Below, in pieces: positions 17,744 through 26,968 of a stretch of 64,000 nucleotides of DNA; positions within the stretch are counted from its first letter, which is position 1; each line of letters starts with the position of its first letter. The position numbers and the translations under genes were made by a program. The notes under the pieces were generated by a model that worked only from the letters and a program-made list of their open reading frames with translations, made no database searches and was not told the origin of the DNA. This DNA is from Streptomyces sp. NBC_00878 (GTDB taxonomy: Bacteria > Actinomycetota > Actinomycetes > Streptomycetales > Streptomycetaceae): assembly GCF_026341515.1 (NCBI RefSeq), contig NZ_JAPEOK010000003.1, positions 56,087 to 120,086 of the forward strand, written 5' to 3'.

Positions 17744-17818
17744 GGAGGATTCTGCGGGGTCGGCCGACCATCACGGCGCGCGTCACGCCGGTCGCGGGGC
17801 AGCTTCGGACAGACCGTG

Positions 17819-17841
17819 TTGACCTTGCCGCGACGTCATGG
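17819..17841 (+). promoter_or_regulatory. MerR-type operator/promoter, copy 2
   Basis: A 23-base perfect inverted copy of the site at 17721-17743, now facing right toward the broken SnoaL-like gene. The same palindrome (ACC...GGT arms) overlaps TTGACC. The two sites would let one MerR dimer species drive divergent promoters. Confidence 0.75.
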
Positions 17842-17932
17842 TCTTCAGTGGAGGACATCGGCCCGGGCGATCACCGTTGGCGGGCCTCCGCCTTCGGAAG
17901 GACATCGAGATGACGACCACATCGACAAGAAA

Positions 17933-18260
17933 GTGGCCCTCATGCGCAGGGCGTACCAGTGCCTGGAGAACCGCGACCTCGCCACGGCGCAGGAGCTGCT
18001 GACGGAGAACGTCATCGCGAACGTCCCCGTCGTGGCCGAGCCGCTGCACGGCCGGGAGGTGTGGCGCAAGGGCAGCTAGATCATGCTGGACGCCTTCCCC
18101 GAGCTGACGATCGACATCCAGGACATCTTCGGCGTCGGCGACAAGGTCACGGCGCTGGTCAACTTCCGGGACCCACCTGGGCACTCTCCAGGAGGTTCGA
18201 GGCGACGGGCCGGACGGTCGCGTACCGCAGCGCCGAGGTCTACCGCCTACCCCAACCGGC
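17933..18260 (+). pseudogene. Broken SnoaL-like (NTF2-fold) gene
   Basis: The conceptual product has the family's order: an N-terminal helix (MRRAYQCLENRDLATAQELL), a central strand region (MLDAFPELTIDIQDIFGVGDK, VTALVNF) and a C-terminal ATGRTVAYRSAEVYRL. An in-frame TAG at 18077 interrupts it, and the last part lies in another frame, so there is a frameshift near 18170-18190. The start is also unclear: an ATG at 17910 is in a different frame from the homologous sequence. It sits just downstream of the rightward MerR-type promoter and was probably that regulator's target. Such proteins are polyketide cyclases or ester-cyclase-like proteins, but this one cannot be functional as read. Confidence 0.65.
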
Positions 18261-18674
18261 AGCGTCGGCGCCGGGAAACGGCACGGTGGCGGCGGGATCG
18301 ACGGCCTGGCACACACCGAAACTGCGCTGGGTGACATCGGCGTCGACGTCACCCACCTCCGCTGCCGCCACTGCTTCACCAATCCCGAACTTCAGATCTA
18401 CGCCCAACGGGCGGACACCCTCCAGGTGATCCTCCCCCTCGGATCACCGGCGACGCCGTGCGCACCCAGCCCCACCGGGCAGGCGTGACCGACGGATTGG
18501 TCGAGGCCGTGCTTGGCATGTCGACCGGCCCTCACGCAACCGTGACCGGCGCAGAGATCGATCACGATCCGTACCCGTGACCCAGGCCCCGGTGCGGTCC
18601 GCGGCCCTCACTGAGTGACGGGCTCCCCGCCGCGGCTTCGTCCCGCCCAATCTCCTATGGAATCGAGGTTCCAC
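18261..18674. other. Non-coding or decayed stretch before the MMPL gene
   Basis: No intact gene is recognised. One frame between about 18330 and 18487 reads a plausible but unplaced fragment (VTHLRCRHCFTNPELQIYAQ), without a start codon, which may be the tail of a decayed gene. The last 60 bases should contain the promoter of the MMPL gene. Confidence 0.4.
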
Positions 18675-20900
18675 ATGGCTACATTCCTCTATCGCCTCGG
18701 GCGGCGCGCGTTCCGGCGCCGCCGACTCGTCGCCCTGCTCTGGGTGGCTGTGCTGATGGGCGTCGGTGTCGCGGCGTCGACCGCACCCGCGCCGCCCGCC
18801 GACTCGTTCTCGATGCCCGGAACCGAGTCCCAGAAGGCCTTCGACCTGCTCGACGAGAGATTCCCCGAGGCAAGCGCGGAGGGCGCGCAGGCACGCGTCG
18901 TCATCCGTGCCCCGCAGGGCGAGAAGATATCCGGCACCGAAGGCAGGGCCGAGGTCGAGAAGCTGGTCGAGGCCCTGGGCACGAGCCCGCAGGTCGCCAG
19001 TGTCACAGACCCGTTCAAGGCGGACTCGGTGAGCGACGACGGCACGACCGCCTACGCCTCCGTCACCTACAAGGTCGACTCGATGGAGCTGACCGACAAG
19101 GCCCGTGACGCGCTCACCAGGGCCACCGACACCGCCCGGCACGCGGGCTACACAGTCGAGGCCGGCGGCGACGCGCTGATGGCCAAGCAGGAGATGGACG
19201 GCTCTGCCGAGATGATCGGCATCGGAGTGGCCGCGGTCGTGCTGGTCCTGACCTTCGGCTCGATGGTGGCCGCCGGTATGCCGCTGCTCTCCGCGATCAT
19301 CGGTGTGGGCATCGGAACCTCCGGCATCGCGGCTCTCGGCGCCGCACTCGATCTGTCCGCCACGACCTCGACGCTGGCCATGATGATCGGCCTCGCGGTC
19401 GCCATCGACTACGCACTCTTCATCGTGTCCCGCTATCGCACGGAGATAGCCGAGGGGCGCGGGCCCGAGGAAGCTGCAGGCCGTGCGGTCGGAACCGCGG
19501 GCTCCGCCGTCGTGTTCGCCGGCCTCACCGTGATCGTCGCGCTGTCCGGCCTCGCGGTCGTCAACCTCCCGGTGCTCACCAAGATGGGCCTGGCCGCCGC
19601 GGCCACGGTCGCCGTCGCCGTCCTGATCGCGCTCACCATGACCCCGGCGCTGCTCGGCTTCGCCGGAAAGAAGGCGCTGCGCCGCAAGGATCGTAAGAAT
19701 CCGGTCGCCGCCGCCCGGCAGACTGCGGGTACCAAGCCGAAGCTCGGCACCCGCTGGGCCCAGTTCGTGCTGCGTCGACCCCTGCCCGTGCTGATCACGG
19801 CCGTCCTCAGCCTCGGGGTGATCGCCCTCCCGACCACCAGCCTGCAGCTCGGCCTGCCCGACGAGGGCAGCTCGGCACCCGCATCCACCCAGCGCAAGGC
19901 CTACGACATGCTGTCGGAGTCCTTCGGCGCCGGCTTCAACGGCCCGCTGACGGTCACCGCCGACACCAAGGGCGTCAAGGATCCGAAGGGTGCCGCGGAG
20001 CAGGTCGTCGGGGAAATCACCGACCTCGGCAAGGCGGCCGCCGTCACCCCGGCAACCTTCAACGAGGCAGGCGACACCGCCGTCCTCACGGTCGTGCCCA
20101 AGACCGGGCCCAGCGACCACGCCACCGAGGAACTGGTGAAGTCAATCCGCTCGCTCTCCGGCGACATCAGGGCCGACACCGGCGCGACCATGCTGGTCAC
20201 CGGCATGACCGCGATGACCATCGACTTCTCGCAGACCCTGGACAACGCGCTGCTGCCGTACCTGGCCCTGGTGGTCGGACTCGCCTTCCTCCTCCTCATG
20301 CTCGTCTTCCGTTCCGTGCTGGTCCCGCTGAAAGCGGCGCTCGGCTTCCTGCTCTCGGTGGCCGCCGCCCTCGGCGCCGTCGTCGCGGTCTTCCAATGGG
20401 GCTGGCTCGCCGACCTGCTGGGCGTCGACCAGCCAGGCCCGATCATGAGCATGATGCCGATCTTCCTGATCGGCGTGGTATTCGGCCTGGCCATGGACTA
20501 CGAGGTCTTCCTCGTCACGCGGATGCGCGAGGCATACGTCCAGGGCGCATCGCCCGCGGAGGCCGTCACCACTGGCTTCACCCACGGCGGACGGGTCGTC
20601 GCGGCAGCCGCGATCATCATGATCAGCGTCTTCTCCGGCTTCATCATGGAAGACGACCAAATGATCAAGATGATGGGATTCGGCCTTGCGATCGCGGTCC
20701 TCTTCGACGCCTTCGTGGTCCGCATGGCCATCGTGCCCGCGGTCCTCGCCCTCTTTGACGAGAAGGCCTGGTGGCTGCCCAAGTGGCTCGACTACGTCCT
20801 GCCCGACGTGGACGTCGAGGGCGAAAAGCTGCACAAGCAGCTCGACGGCGCCGACGTCTCCGCCCCGCAGGAGCGCACTCCGGCCCCGGCCGGCATCTGA
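18675..20900 (+). CDS. MMPL/RND-family membrane exporter
   Basis: This 741-residue inner-membrane protein exports lipids or small hydrophobic molecules using the proton gradient. It has the duplicated MMPL layout. Helix 1 is near residue 20. An extracellular loop follows (PPADSFSMPGTESQKAFDLL). Helices 2-6 include the IDYALFIVSRYR motif, then a second helix, a second loop (GSSAPASTQRKAYDMLSESF) and helices 8-12 with MDYEVFLVTRMRE. The Asp-Tyr pairs in IDYALF and MDYEVF are the family's proton-relay motif. The ATG at 18675 has GAGG six bases upstream; an in-frame ATG 18 bases earlier is possible. No regulator of its own is adjacent. Confidence 0.92.
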   Translation: MATFLYRLGRRAFRRRRLVALLWVAVLMGVGVAASTAPAPPADSFSMPGTESQKAFDLLDERFPEASAEGAQARVVIRAPQGEKISGTEGRAEVEKLVEALGTSPQVASVTDPFKADSVSDDGTTAYASVTYKVDSMELTDKARDALTRATDTARHAGYTVEAGGDALMAKQEMDGSAEMIGIGVAAVVLVLTFGSMVAAGMPLLSAIIGVGIGTSGIAALGAALDLSATTSTLAMMIGLAVAIDYALFIVSRYRTEIAEGRGPEEAAGRAVGTAGSAVVFAGLTVIVALSGLAVVNLPVLTKMGLAAAATVAVAVLIALTMTPALLGFAGKKALRRKDRKNPVAAARQTAGTKPKLGTRWAQFVLRRPLPVLITAVLSLGVIALPTTSLQLGLPDEGSSAPASTQRKAYDMLSESFGAGFNGPLTVTADTKGVKDPKGAAEQVVGEITDLGKAAAVTPATFNEAGDTAVLTVVPKTGPSDHATEELVKSIRSLSGDIRADTGATMLVTGMTAMTIDFSQTLDNALLPYLALVVGLAFLLLMLVFRSVLVPLKAALGFLLSVAAALGAVVAVFQWGWLADLLGVDQPGPIMSMMPIFLIGVVFGLAMDYEVFLVTRMREAYVQGASPAEAVTTGFTHGGRVVAAAAIIMISVFSGFIMEDDQMIKMMGFGLAIAVLFDAFVVRMAIVPAVLALFDEKAWWLPKWLDYVLPDVDVEGEKLHKQLDGADVSAPQERTPAPAGI

Positions 20901-20913
20901 CCGCTCCGCATCA

Positions 20914-20956
20914 CGGGCTGCCCGGGTGAACCGAATCGGTTCACCCGGGCAGCCCG
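20914..20956. terminator. Strong bidirectional terminator
   Basis: A perfect 19-bp stem (20914-20932 with 20938-20956), extended by a G-C pair closing a three-base AAT loop. It lies 14 bases after the MMPL stop and before the end of the convergent sugar operon. Confidence 0.85.
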
Positions 20957-21068
20957 CGATGCGCACCTCCTGCCAAGTCGATCGGCCAGGTGTGCGACAT
21001 CCCAAAGTCGGCTACCACGGTGTCCGAACCCGGCGCGGCGAACGCGCTGACAACGGCTTCCGGGGAGT

Positions 21069-22103
21069 TCAGTGAAGGTGGGCCAGAACCTGCGGATTCG
21101 CGCAGTGCGCGAGTGGCCGGCCTGCCAGGAATGCGGCTACCTCCGAGGCCACGATGGAGGCGGCATTGAAGGCGGTCTGTCTGCTGGCGCCGGCCAGATG
21201 TGGCGTCATGACGATATTGGGGGTCGTCAGCAGGCGTGAGTCGGCGGGGATCGGCTCGCGGGGGAAGACGTCGAAGGCGGCGCCGAAGAGCTTGCCGGCG
21301 TCCAGGGCGTCGCACACGGCGTCGTAGTCGACGAGCGACCCGCGGGCACAGTTGACCAGCACGCCGCCGGACGGCATCAGGTCGATCATCCGCCGGGAGA
21401 TCAAGCCCTCGGTTTCCGGAGTCGCGCGGGCATGGACGGTGACGAACGTGGAGCGTCGCATGAGGTCCACCAGGTCGGTGACCTCGGCCGGTGACACGTC
21501 GTCCGCACGGACAAAGGGGTCGGCGACGAGTACCTGTGCGCCGAATCCGCGGAGGATCCGGGCGACCCGGGACCCGATGGCTCCGTATCCCACGATGCCG
21601 ACGGTGCTGCCCGCCAGCTCCGGCCCGACCTTTTCGAACATGTAGTAGTCACCTCGCCAGGTGCCTGCGGCGAGGTCCGCGTGGGTGGCGGGGACGCGTC
21701 GGGCCGCGGCCATCATGAGGGCGACCGTGTGCTCGGCGGTGGCGGTGGCGTTGCGTCCAGGGGCGAAGGAGACCGCGACGCCGTGCCGGGTGGCTGCCTC
21801 GAGGTTGGCGTTGACGGGGCCGCCCCGGCTGACGCAGAACAGGCGCAGATCGGGGCTGGCGTCCAGGATCCGTTCGGTGAGCGGAGCCATCTGGGTGACG
21901 CAGATGTCCACCCCGCTGAGGGCCTTGATCAGCTGGTCCTCGGTGCCGGAGGCCTCCCGTACCTCGGCCACCTCCCCGAAGGGCTCGACCGGCCAGGGCA
22001 GGGTGAGTTCGCGGAAGGTCGCGGTGGGTGCGGCCGGCCGGAGCTTGTCGAGGAACAGGGAGTTGAGGACGAAGTGGTCACCGGCGGTGAGGATGGTGGT
22101 CAC
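21069..22103 (-). CDS. 2-hydroxyacid dehydrogenase (phosphoglycerate dehydrogenase-like)
   Basis: This 344-residue NAD-dependent D-isomer-specific 2-hydroxyacid dehydrogenase has its Rossmann motif as GIVGYGAIGSRVARIL. The substrate Arg is in VNCARGSLVD, the Glu is in FPREPIP and the catalytic His is in TPHLAGAS. The N-terminal half is the usual flavodoxin-like substrate domain. It is the last gene of the leftward sugar operon, and its start overlaps the phosphatase stop by four bases. Pairing with FGGY kinases recalls Bacillus YoaC/YoaD, so it may oxidise a phosphorylated or free sugar acid. True serine-pathway SerA is unlikely, since no ACT domain is present. Confidence 0.85.
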   Translation of the reverse strand: MTTILTAGDHFVLNSLFLDKLRPAAPTATFRELTLPWPVEPFGEVAEVREASGTEDQLIKALSGVDICVTQMAPLTERILDASPDLRLFCVSRGGPVNANLEAATRHGVAVSFAPGRNATATAEHTVALMMAAARRVPATHADLAAGTWRGDYYMFEKVGPELAGSTVGIVGYGAIGSRVARILRGFGAQVLVADPFVRADDVSPAEVTDLVDLMRRSTFVTVHARATPETEGLISRRMIDLMPSGGVLVNCARGSLVDYDAVCDALDAGKLFGAAFDVFPREPIPADSRLLTTPNIVMTPHLAGASRQTAFNAASIVASEVAAFLAGRPLAHCANPQVLAHLH

Positions 22104-22723
22104 TTGAGTTCTCCTGGGGTCACGGGGCGGTTCAGCGTCAGCAGCGACGGCACGCCGTCACGCAGGACCAGTTCGTTCAGGGCGCAGTTGGCCAGGAACG
22201 GGAAGGTCCGGCGGTACTGGCGCAGAGGCAGGCCGAGTAGGCGGCAGAGCGCGAGCCGGATCGCGGTGGAGTGGCCCACGACGAGGACGCGGCCTTCGTG
22301 GTGATCGGCCTGGAGGTCGGTGAGGAACGCCAGATAGCGGTCGCTCGCGTCGAGGGGGTTCTCCCCCTTGGGGAAGTGGTTCGTCACCGGGTCGGTCTTG
22401 AAGGCGGCCAGGTGGTCGGGAAACCGCTGGTGCATCTCGGCGCGGGTGAGGCCCTCGGCGATGCCGAAGTCGAGCTCGCGCAGCCGTTCGTCCACGCTCA
22501 CCGGCAGTCCGGTGCGCACCGCGCTGTCGCGTGCGGTCTCCTGCGATCGCGTCAGCGGGGAGGCGAAGATATCGGTCAGGTCCGCCTGCTCCGCCCAGTC
22601 CGCGAGCGCGCGTGATTGCGCGTGGCCGTGCTCGGTGAGCGCGATGTCGGTGCCGCCGGCGTACCGGTTCTCGGCGTGCCACATGGTCTCCCCGTGTCGG
22701 ACGAAGATGACATGGAGGCTCAA
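22100..22723 (-). CDS. Histidine phosphatase family protein
   Basis: This 207-residue member of the phosphoglycerate mutase-like phosphatases has its catalytic RHG motif at the N terminus (IFVRHGETMWHAENRY), a second pair of motifs (SPLTRSQETA, RELDFGIAEGLT) and the second catalytic His in VLVVGHSTAIR. Embedded in a sugar operon, it may dephosphorylate a sugar phosphate intermediate made by the adjacent kinases. Four-base overlaps on both sides show tight translational coupling. Confidence 0.88.
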   Translation of the reverse strand: MSLHVIFVRHGETMWHAENRYAGGTDIALTEHGHAQSRALADWAEQADLTDIFASPLTRSQETARDSAVRTGLPVSVDERLRELDFGIAEGLTRAEMHQRFPDHLAAFKTDPVTNHFPKGENPLDASDRYLAFLTDLQADHHEGRVLVVGHSTAIRLALCRLLGLPLRQYRRTFPFLANCALNELVLRDGVPSLLTLNRPVTPGELK

Positions 22724-24207
22724 GGCGCCGTCCTTTCTCGTGCGTGGGTTGCGACGACGCCGGGGAGCCAGCCGCGTTGGACAAGCAGATCGAGCAGCCG
22801 GAGGTAGCCCTCGTCGTGCGGGTTTCTCTCTGAACGGCGTGGTTCGAGAGTCCGGTCGAGTCGCACCATCGAGGCGGCGACGCTCTCCAGAGCCTCACTG
22901 CTCGATGCGGCCAGCACCGCCATGCCGAGCGCCGGTTGCGCGTTGCGCGGCAGGGTCACCGGGCGTTGCAGCACATCGGCCCGCAACTGGTTCCACAAGG
23001 GGTTGCGGGTGGCCCCGCCGGTGAGGACGACCGCACCGTCGGTCGGCGCGCCGAGCAGGTCCACGTAGTCGAAGCAGAGCCGTTCGACGTATGCGGCGCC
23101 CTGCAGCAGTGAGGCGAACGACTCGGCGCGGGTGGCCGGCTCGCGGTTGCCGAACGCGCGGGCGTCCGCGGCGACGAAGGGGAACCGTTCGCCCGGGGAG
23201 ACCAGCGGATAGCGCAACAGGTCGGTGGGCAGCAGTGCCGCGGCCTCGCGGGTGAGCCGGTTCAGGTCGGCGTCCGCGAATTCCCGTGCGACCAGGCCGG
23301 CTCCGACGCTGGAGGCTCCGCCGGGCAGCCAGTGGCCGGAGGGCGACCGGTGGGAGTAGACGACCCCGTGCGGATCACGGATGAGGTCTTTGGTGACGCC
23401 CTTGAGTACCAGGGTGGTGCCCATGACCGAGTTCCAACTGCCGACGGCGGTCGCGCCGGAGCCCAGTTGCGCCGCGCAGCCGTCGGTCATCCCGGCGACG
23501 ACGGCGGTGCCTTCGGTGAGCCCGGTCTCGGCAGCGGCCGCGGCACAGACCTGGCCGATGACCGTGCCGGGCAGTACCAGGTCGGGCAGCATCGCGCGGG
23601 GAATCTCCAACGCGGCGAGTACGGGCTCGGGCCAGGTCACCTGCGCGGCGTCGGCACCGGTCTTGAGCGCGTTGCTGGTGTCGGTGGGAACCTCGTGCCC
23701 GACGAGCTTGCTGTTGATGACATCGTTCTGATGCGCCAGGCGCCAACCGTTCTCAGCAGCCCGGGGATAGTGGTCGAGCAGCCAGCGGAGCTTGGGCAGC
23801 GCCCAGGATCGCTGCATCCGCTGGTAGCCGGCCTTGGCCCACTGCTGTTCCCCGGCGGCGTTGACCTGCTCCGCCTCCGCCGCGGCGCGCCCGTCGTCGT
23901 ACATCAGCGCCGGTGTCACAGACAGGCCACGGCGGTCCAGCATGGTGATGGTGCCCGAGGTCGCGTCGACGGCCACGCCTTGGACCCGGCGCAGGTCGGC
24001 ACCCGCGGCGCCTGCCCGGCCGATCGCCGTGCGGACGGCGCGCCACCACTGCTCGGGGTGCTGCTCATGGCGATCGCCCTCCCGGCGGCTGGTCAGTGGG
24101 CACGAGCCCTCGCCCAGCAGACTGCCGTCGGACGCGGCGACGACCACCCGTACGCCCTGAGTCCCCAGGTCGATGCCCAGCCAGGCATCGCTTCCGCCGG
24201 CGGTCAT
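22720..24207 (-). CDS. FGGY-family carbohydrate kinase (second of two)
   Basis: This 495-residue ATP-dependent sugar kinase begins with the phosphate-1 motif WLGIDLGTQGVRVVV. A central AVDATSGTITML segment is followed by the catalytic-Asp region MTDGCAAQLGSGA. The adenosine motif is VVLTGGATRNPLWNQLRADV. It differs clearly from the neighbouring kinase in sequence, so the pair is not a recent duplication. The ATG at 24207 was selected because it overlaps the preceding stop (ATGA); a longer in-frame extension upstream lies within the neighbour. The specific sugar is unknown, with xylulose- or erythritol-like polyols among the options. Confidence 0.88.
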   Translation of the reverse strand: MTAGGSDAWLGIDLGTQGVRVVVAASDGSLLGEGSCPLTSRREGDRHEQHPEQWWRAVRTAIGRAGAAGADLRRVQGVAVDATSGTITMLDRRGLSVTPALMYDDGRAAAEAEQVNAAGEQQWAKAGYQRMQRSWALPKLRWLLDHYPRAAENGWRLAHQNDVINSKLVGHEVPTDTSNALKTGADAAQVTWPEPVLAALEIPRAMLPDLVLPGTVIGQVCAAAAAETGLTEGTAVVAGMTDGCAAQLGSGATAVGSWNSVMGTTLVLKGVTKDLIRDPHGVVYSHRSPSGHWLPGGASSVGAGLVAREFADADLNRLTREAAALLPTDLLRYPLVSPGERFPFVAADARAFGNREPATRAESFASLLQGAAYVERLCFDYVDLLGAPTDGAVVLTGGATRNPLWNQLRADVLQRPVTLPRNAQPALGMAVLAASSSEALESVAASMVRLDRTLEPRRSERNPHDEGYLRLLDLLVQRGWLPGVVATHARERTAP

Positions 24208-25712
24208 GCGCCGTCTCCACCGGGCGGGGCCGGACGTGGCTGTCCGCGGTCGCGTGTCCACAGCGGCTGGTTCAGCTCCCGCAGCCGCAAGAAGTCGGCG
24301 TACTGGTCGCTGAAGTCGTCGAACGCCTTCGGATCGGGCTGGTATGTGGCGGCGACCTCCACGTGCCGGGCGGCCGCGGTCGGAAAGTCCGGCTCACGGC
24401 CGGTGGCGACCAGGCCGGTCAGCCAGGCGCCGCGGGCCCCGACCTCGGCGGAGGCGGGAATGGTCACGGGGAGGCCGGTGACATCGGCGATCAGTCGCAT
24501 CCAGAAGTCGCTTCTGGTGCCGCCGCCGCAGAGCGCCAGCCGGTCCGGGGAGCCGGGGGCCGCGGTCAGGCAGTCGCGGATGGTCATGGTGACTCCTTCC
24601 ACCAGCGCACGGGCCATGTCTTCGCGGCCGGCCTCCAGGGACAGGCCGGACAGGGAGCCACGCGCCGTGGTGTCGAAGAAGGGAGCCCGCTCTCCCGCGG
24701 GGGAGAGGTAGGGGATGAACCGCACCCCGGCTGTGTCGCGTCTGCCCTGTGCGGCCAGCGCCATCAGATCGGTGACAGAGGTCAGTCCGAGCAGTCCTGC
24801 CCCCCAGTCCAGGACGTCGCCGCCGCTCATGGTGGGGAAGGCGCGAAGATAGCGACCGGGGACCCCGAGCGTCACGGTGATGCCCACGGGCTCGTCGGTG
24901 ACCACCGTGTCCGTGATGACCTCGGTGGACAGGGTGGTGCCGAGGATGCAGCACGCCTGGCCGGCGGTCACCGCGCCGGCGCCGATGGCGGTGGCGCAGA
25001 TGTCGTACGGCGCCAGCACCACCGGGATACCCGCGGGCAGGCCGGTCTCCGCGGCTGCCGATGTGCTGATCGTCGTGACTCGGTGGTCGTCGTCGCGAAG
25101 CTCGGGCAGGAGTCGCCGAGCCCACTGCAGGCCGTAGAGCTCGAACAGCCGGTCGGACCAGTCGCGCTGCCTGATGTCCATGAACGGTGCCGATGCGTCC
25201 GACTCGTCGACGGCGGGCTCGCCCGTCAGCTTCAGGTGGAGCCAGCCACCGCAGGTCAGCAGATGGCTCGATCGGGCCACCCGGTCGGGATCGTTCTCGC
25301 GCAACCAGGCCAGTACGGCGTTGGGCATGCCGGTGGACAGCCGCGACCCGCTGATCCGGAAAGCCTCCCGCGCCACCCCGTCGCGCTCCCACGCGGTGAT
25401 CTGGGCGGTGGCTCGTCCGTCGTTCCACAGCACGGCGGGCCCGGTGGGACGCCCCTGGCCGTCGACCAGCCAGGCGCCGTCGCCCTGGGCGGTGACGGCG
25501 ACCATGCCGGGTGCGCCGGGGAGCGCCTCGACGACTTCCCGGACGGCGTCGGCAACCGCGGTCCAGACTTCGGTCATGTCCTGCTCGGCCCACCCGGGAC
25601 GGGGTCGCGTCACCTGGGTCGGCCGGCGGCTCACCGCCAACTCCTTTCCGTCGTCGGCGTATCCGACCACCTTGATGGTGGTGGTGCCCGCGTCGATGGC
25701 GATCGCAGTCAT
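24204..25712 (-). CDS. FGGY-family carbohydrate kinase (first of two)
   Basis: This 502-residue FGGY kinase has the N-terminal ATP/phosphate motif TAIAIDAGTTTIKVVGYADD, then WAEQDMTEVWTAV, the mid-protein LAPYDICATAIGAGAV segment with the probable catalytic Asp, and RLALCGGGTRSDFWMRLIAD near the C terminus. It resembles L-xylulose (LyxK-like) and gluconate/ribulokinase relatives, but the substrate cannot be assigned. It starts only five bases after the permease stop and overlaps the next kinase gene by four bases. Confidence 0.88.
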   Translation of the reverse strand: MTAIAIDAGTTTIKVVGYADDGKELAVSRRPTQVTRPRPGWAEQDMTEVWTAVADAVREVVEALPGAPGMVAVTAQGDGAWLVDGQGRPTGPAVLWNDGRATAQITAWERDGVAREAFRISGSRLSTGMPNAVLAWLRENDPDRVARSSHLLTCGGWLHLKLTGEPAVDESDASAPFMDIRQRDWSDRLFELYGLQWARRLLPELRDDDHRVTTISTSAAAETGLPAGIPVVLAPYDICATAIGAGAVTAGQACCILGTTLSTEVITDTVVTDEPVGITVTLGVPGRYLRAFPTMSGGDVLDWGAGLLGLTSVTDLMALAAQGRRDTAGVRFIPYLSPAGERAPFFDTTARGSLSGLSLEAGREDMARALVEGVTMTIRDCLTAAPGSPDRLALCGGGTRSDFWMRLIADVTGLPVTIPASAEVGARGAWLTGLVATGREPDFPTAAARHVEVAATYQPDPKAFDDFSDQYADFLRLRELNQPLWTRDRGQPRPAPPGGDGA

Positions 25713-25717
25713 CTGCT

Positions 25718-26968
25718 TCACCCCCGACCGTGCGCCTGGCGCGAGCGACGGGCGACGGAGTCCAGGCCGACGGCGATGAGCAGGACCGCACCGGTGATCA
25801 TGAACCGGTAGGAGGAGTCGAGGTTCAGCAGCGTGAGACCGCTGGAGATCGACTGGATGACCAGGACGCCGAGCAGGGCGGCGATGGCCGAGCCGCGGCC
25901 GCCGAACAGGCTGGTTCCGCCGATCACCGCCGCGGCGATGGCGTTGAGGTTGACGTCTCCGGTACCGGTGCTCTGGTTCGCCGCGGCCAGTCGCGACGCG
26001 GCCAGGATGCCGCCGACCGCGGCCAGGCCGGAACACAGGACGAACGCCGAGGTGTATACGCGCCGTACGTTGATGCCGGCCCTGCGGGACGCCTCGGCGT
26101 TGCCGCCGACCGCGTAGATGGATCGTCCGAACTTGGTGCGGCCGAGCACGTAGTGCGTCACCAGCACCAGGGCGACGAAGAACACGAACATCCAGGCGAC
26201 GCCGCGGGTGCGGTTCAGGTAGAAGACGACGAGCAGCAGTCCGGCCAGCAGCAGAAGCGACTGCATGACAAGCCACTGCGGCGACGAGGACGACAGCCCG
26301 GCGCGGCGGCGGGTCCGGGCCCGCACCCACCCGGTGGCCAGGAATCCGCCCGCGGCCACCACGGCCAGTGCGTAGGCCATCCAGTGGGGAACGAACCACA
26401 GCTGTGCGAACTTCACCAGGCTGGAGTCGTAGGGCAGGTTGATCGCGTTCTGGCCTCGAAGCAGCCACAGTTGTACGCCGAGGAAGGCCAGCAGCCCTCC
26501 CAGCGTGACCACGAAGCTGGGTACACCGAAGCGGTTGAGCACCTGGCCGTAGAGCCAGCCGATCAGGCAGCCGGCGGCCACGGCCGCGAGGACCGCCAGC
26601 CACGTGGGCTGCTCGTTCTTGACCATGACGACGGCCGTGATCGCGGCCGACACACCGCTCACCGATCCCACGGAGAGGTCGATCTGGCCGGCCAGCAGGA
26701 CGCACACGATCCCCAGCGCGAGGACGCCCACCGGAACCATGTCGAAGGACAGGTTCACCAGGTTGGTGCTGGACAGGAAGGTCGGATTCAGCAGCTGGAA
26801 GATCGTCCAGATCACCACGATGCCGCCGACGACAGGCAGCATGCCCAGGTCTCCGCCCCGCACACGGCGGATCGTGGCCCTGATGCTGTCGGTGATGCCT
26901 TGCGGCGTCACAAGACGCTCATCCTGTAGGTCGGTGGCCGTTGCCACCGAGTTTTCGGTGATGGTCAC
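25718..26968 (-). CDS. Sugar ABC transporter permease (RbsC/XylH-like)
   Basis: This 416-residue inner-membrane permease has the BPD_transp_2 layout and about ten helices. The conserved GQIDLSVGSVSGVSAAI follows the second helix. The cytoplasmic loop contains VGGNAEASRRAGINVRRV, where the ATPase docks. The C-terminal GGTSLFGGRGS is typical of ribose/xylose-type importers. It is longer than RbsC because of an insert around residues 195-235 (RARTRRRAGLSSSS), as in XylH. The GTG start at 26968 overlaps the ATPase stop codon (GTGA). Confidence 0.92.
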   Translation of the reverse strand: MTITENSVATATDLQDERLVTPQGITDSIRATIRRVRGGDLGMLPVVGGIVVIWTIFQLLNPTFLSSTNLVNLSFDMVPVGVLALGIVCVLLAGQIDLSVGSVSGVSAAITAVVMVKNEQPTWLAVLAAVAAGCLIGWLYGQVLNRFGVPSFVVTLGGLLAFLGVQLWLLRGQNAINLPYDSSLVKFAQLWFVPHWMAYALAVVAAGGFLATGWVRARTRRRAGLSSSSPQWLVMQSLLLLAGLLLVVFYLNRTRGVAWMFVFFVALVLVTHYVLGRTKFGRSIYAVGGNAEASRRAGINVRRVYTSAFVLCSGLAAVGGILAASRLAAANQSTGTGDVNLNAIAAAVIGGTSLFGGRGSAIAALLGVLVIQSISSGLTLLNLDSSYRFMITGAVLLIAVGLDSVARRSRQAHGRG

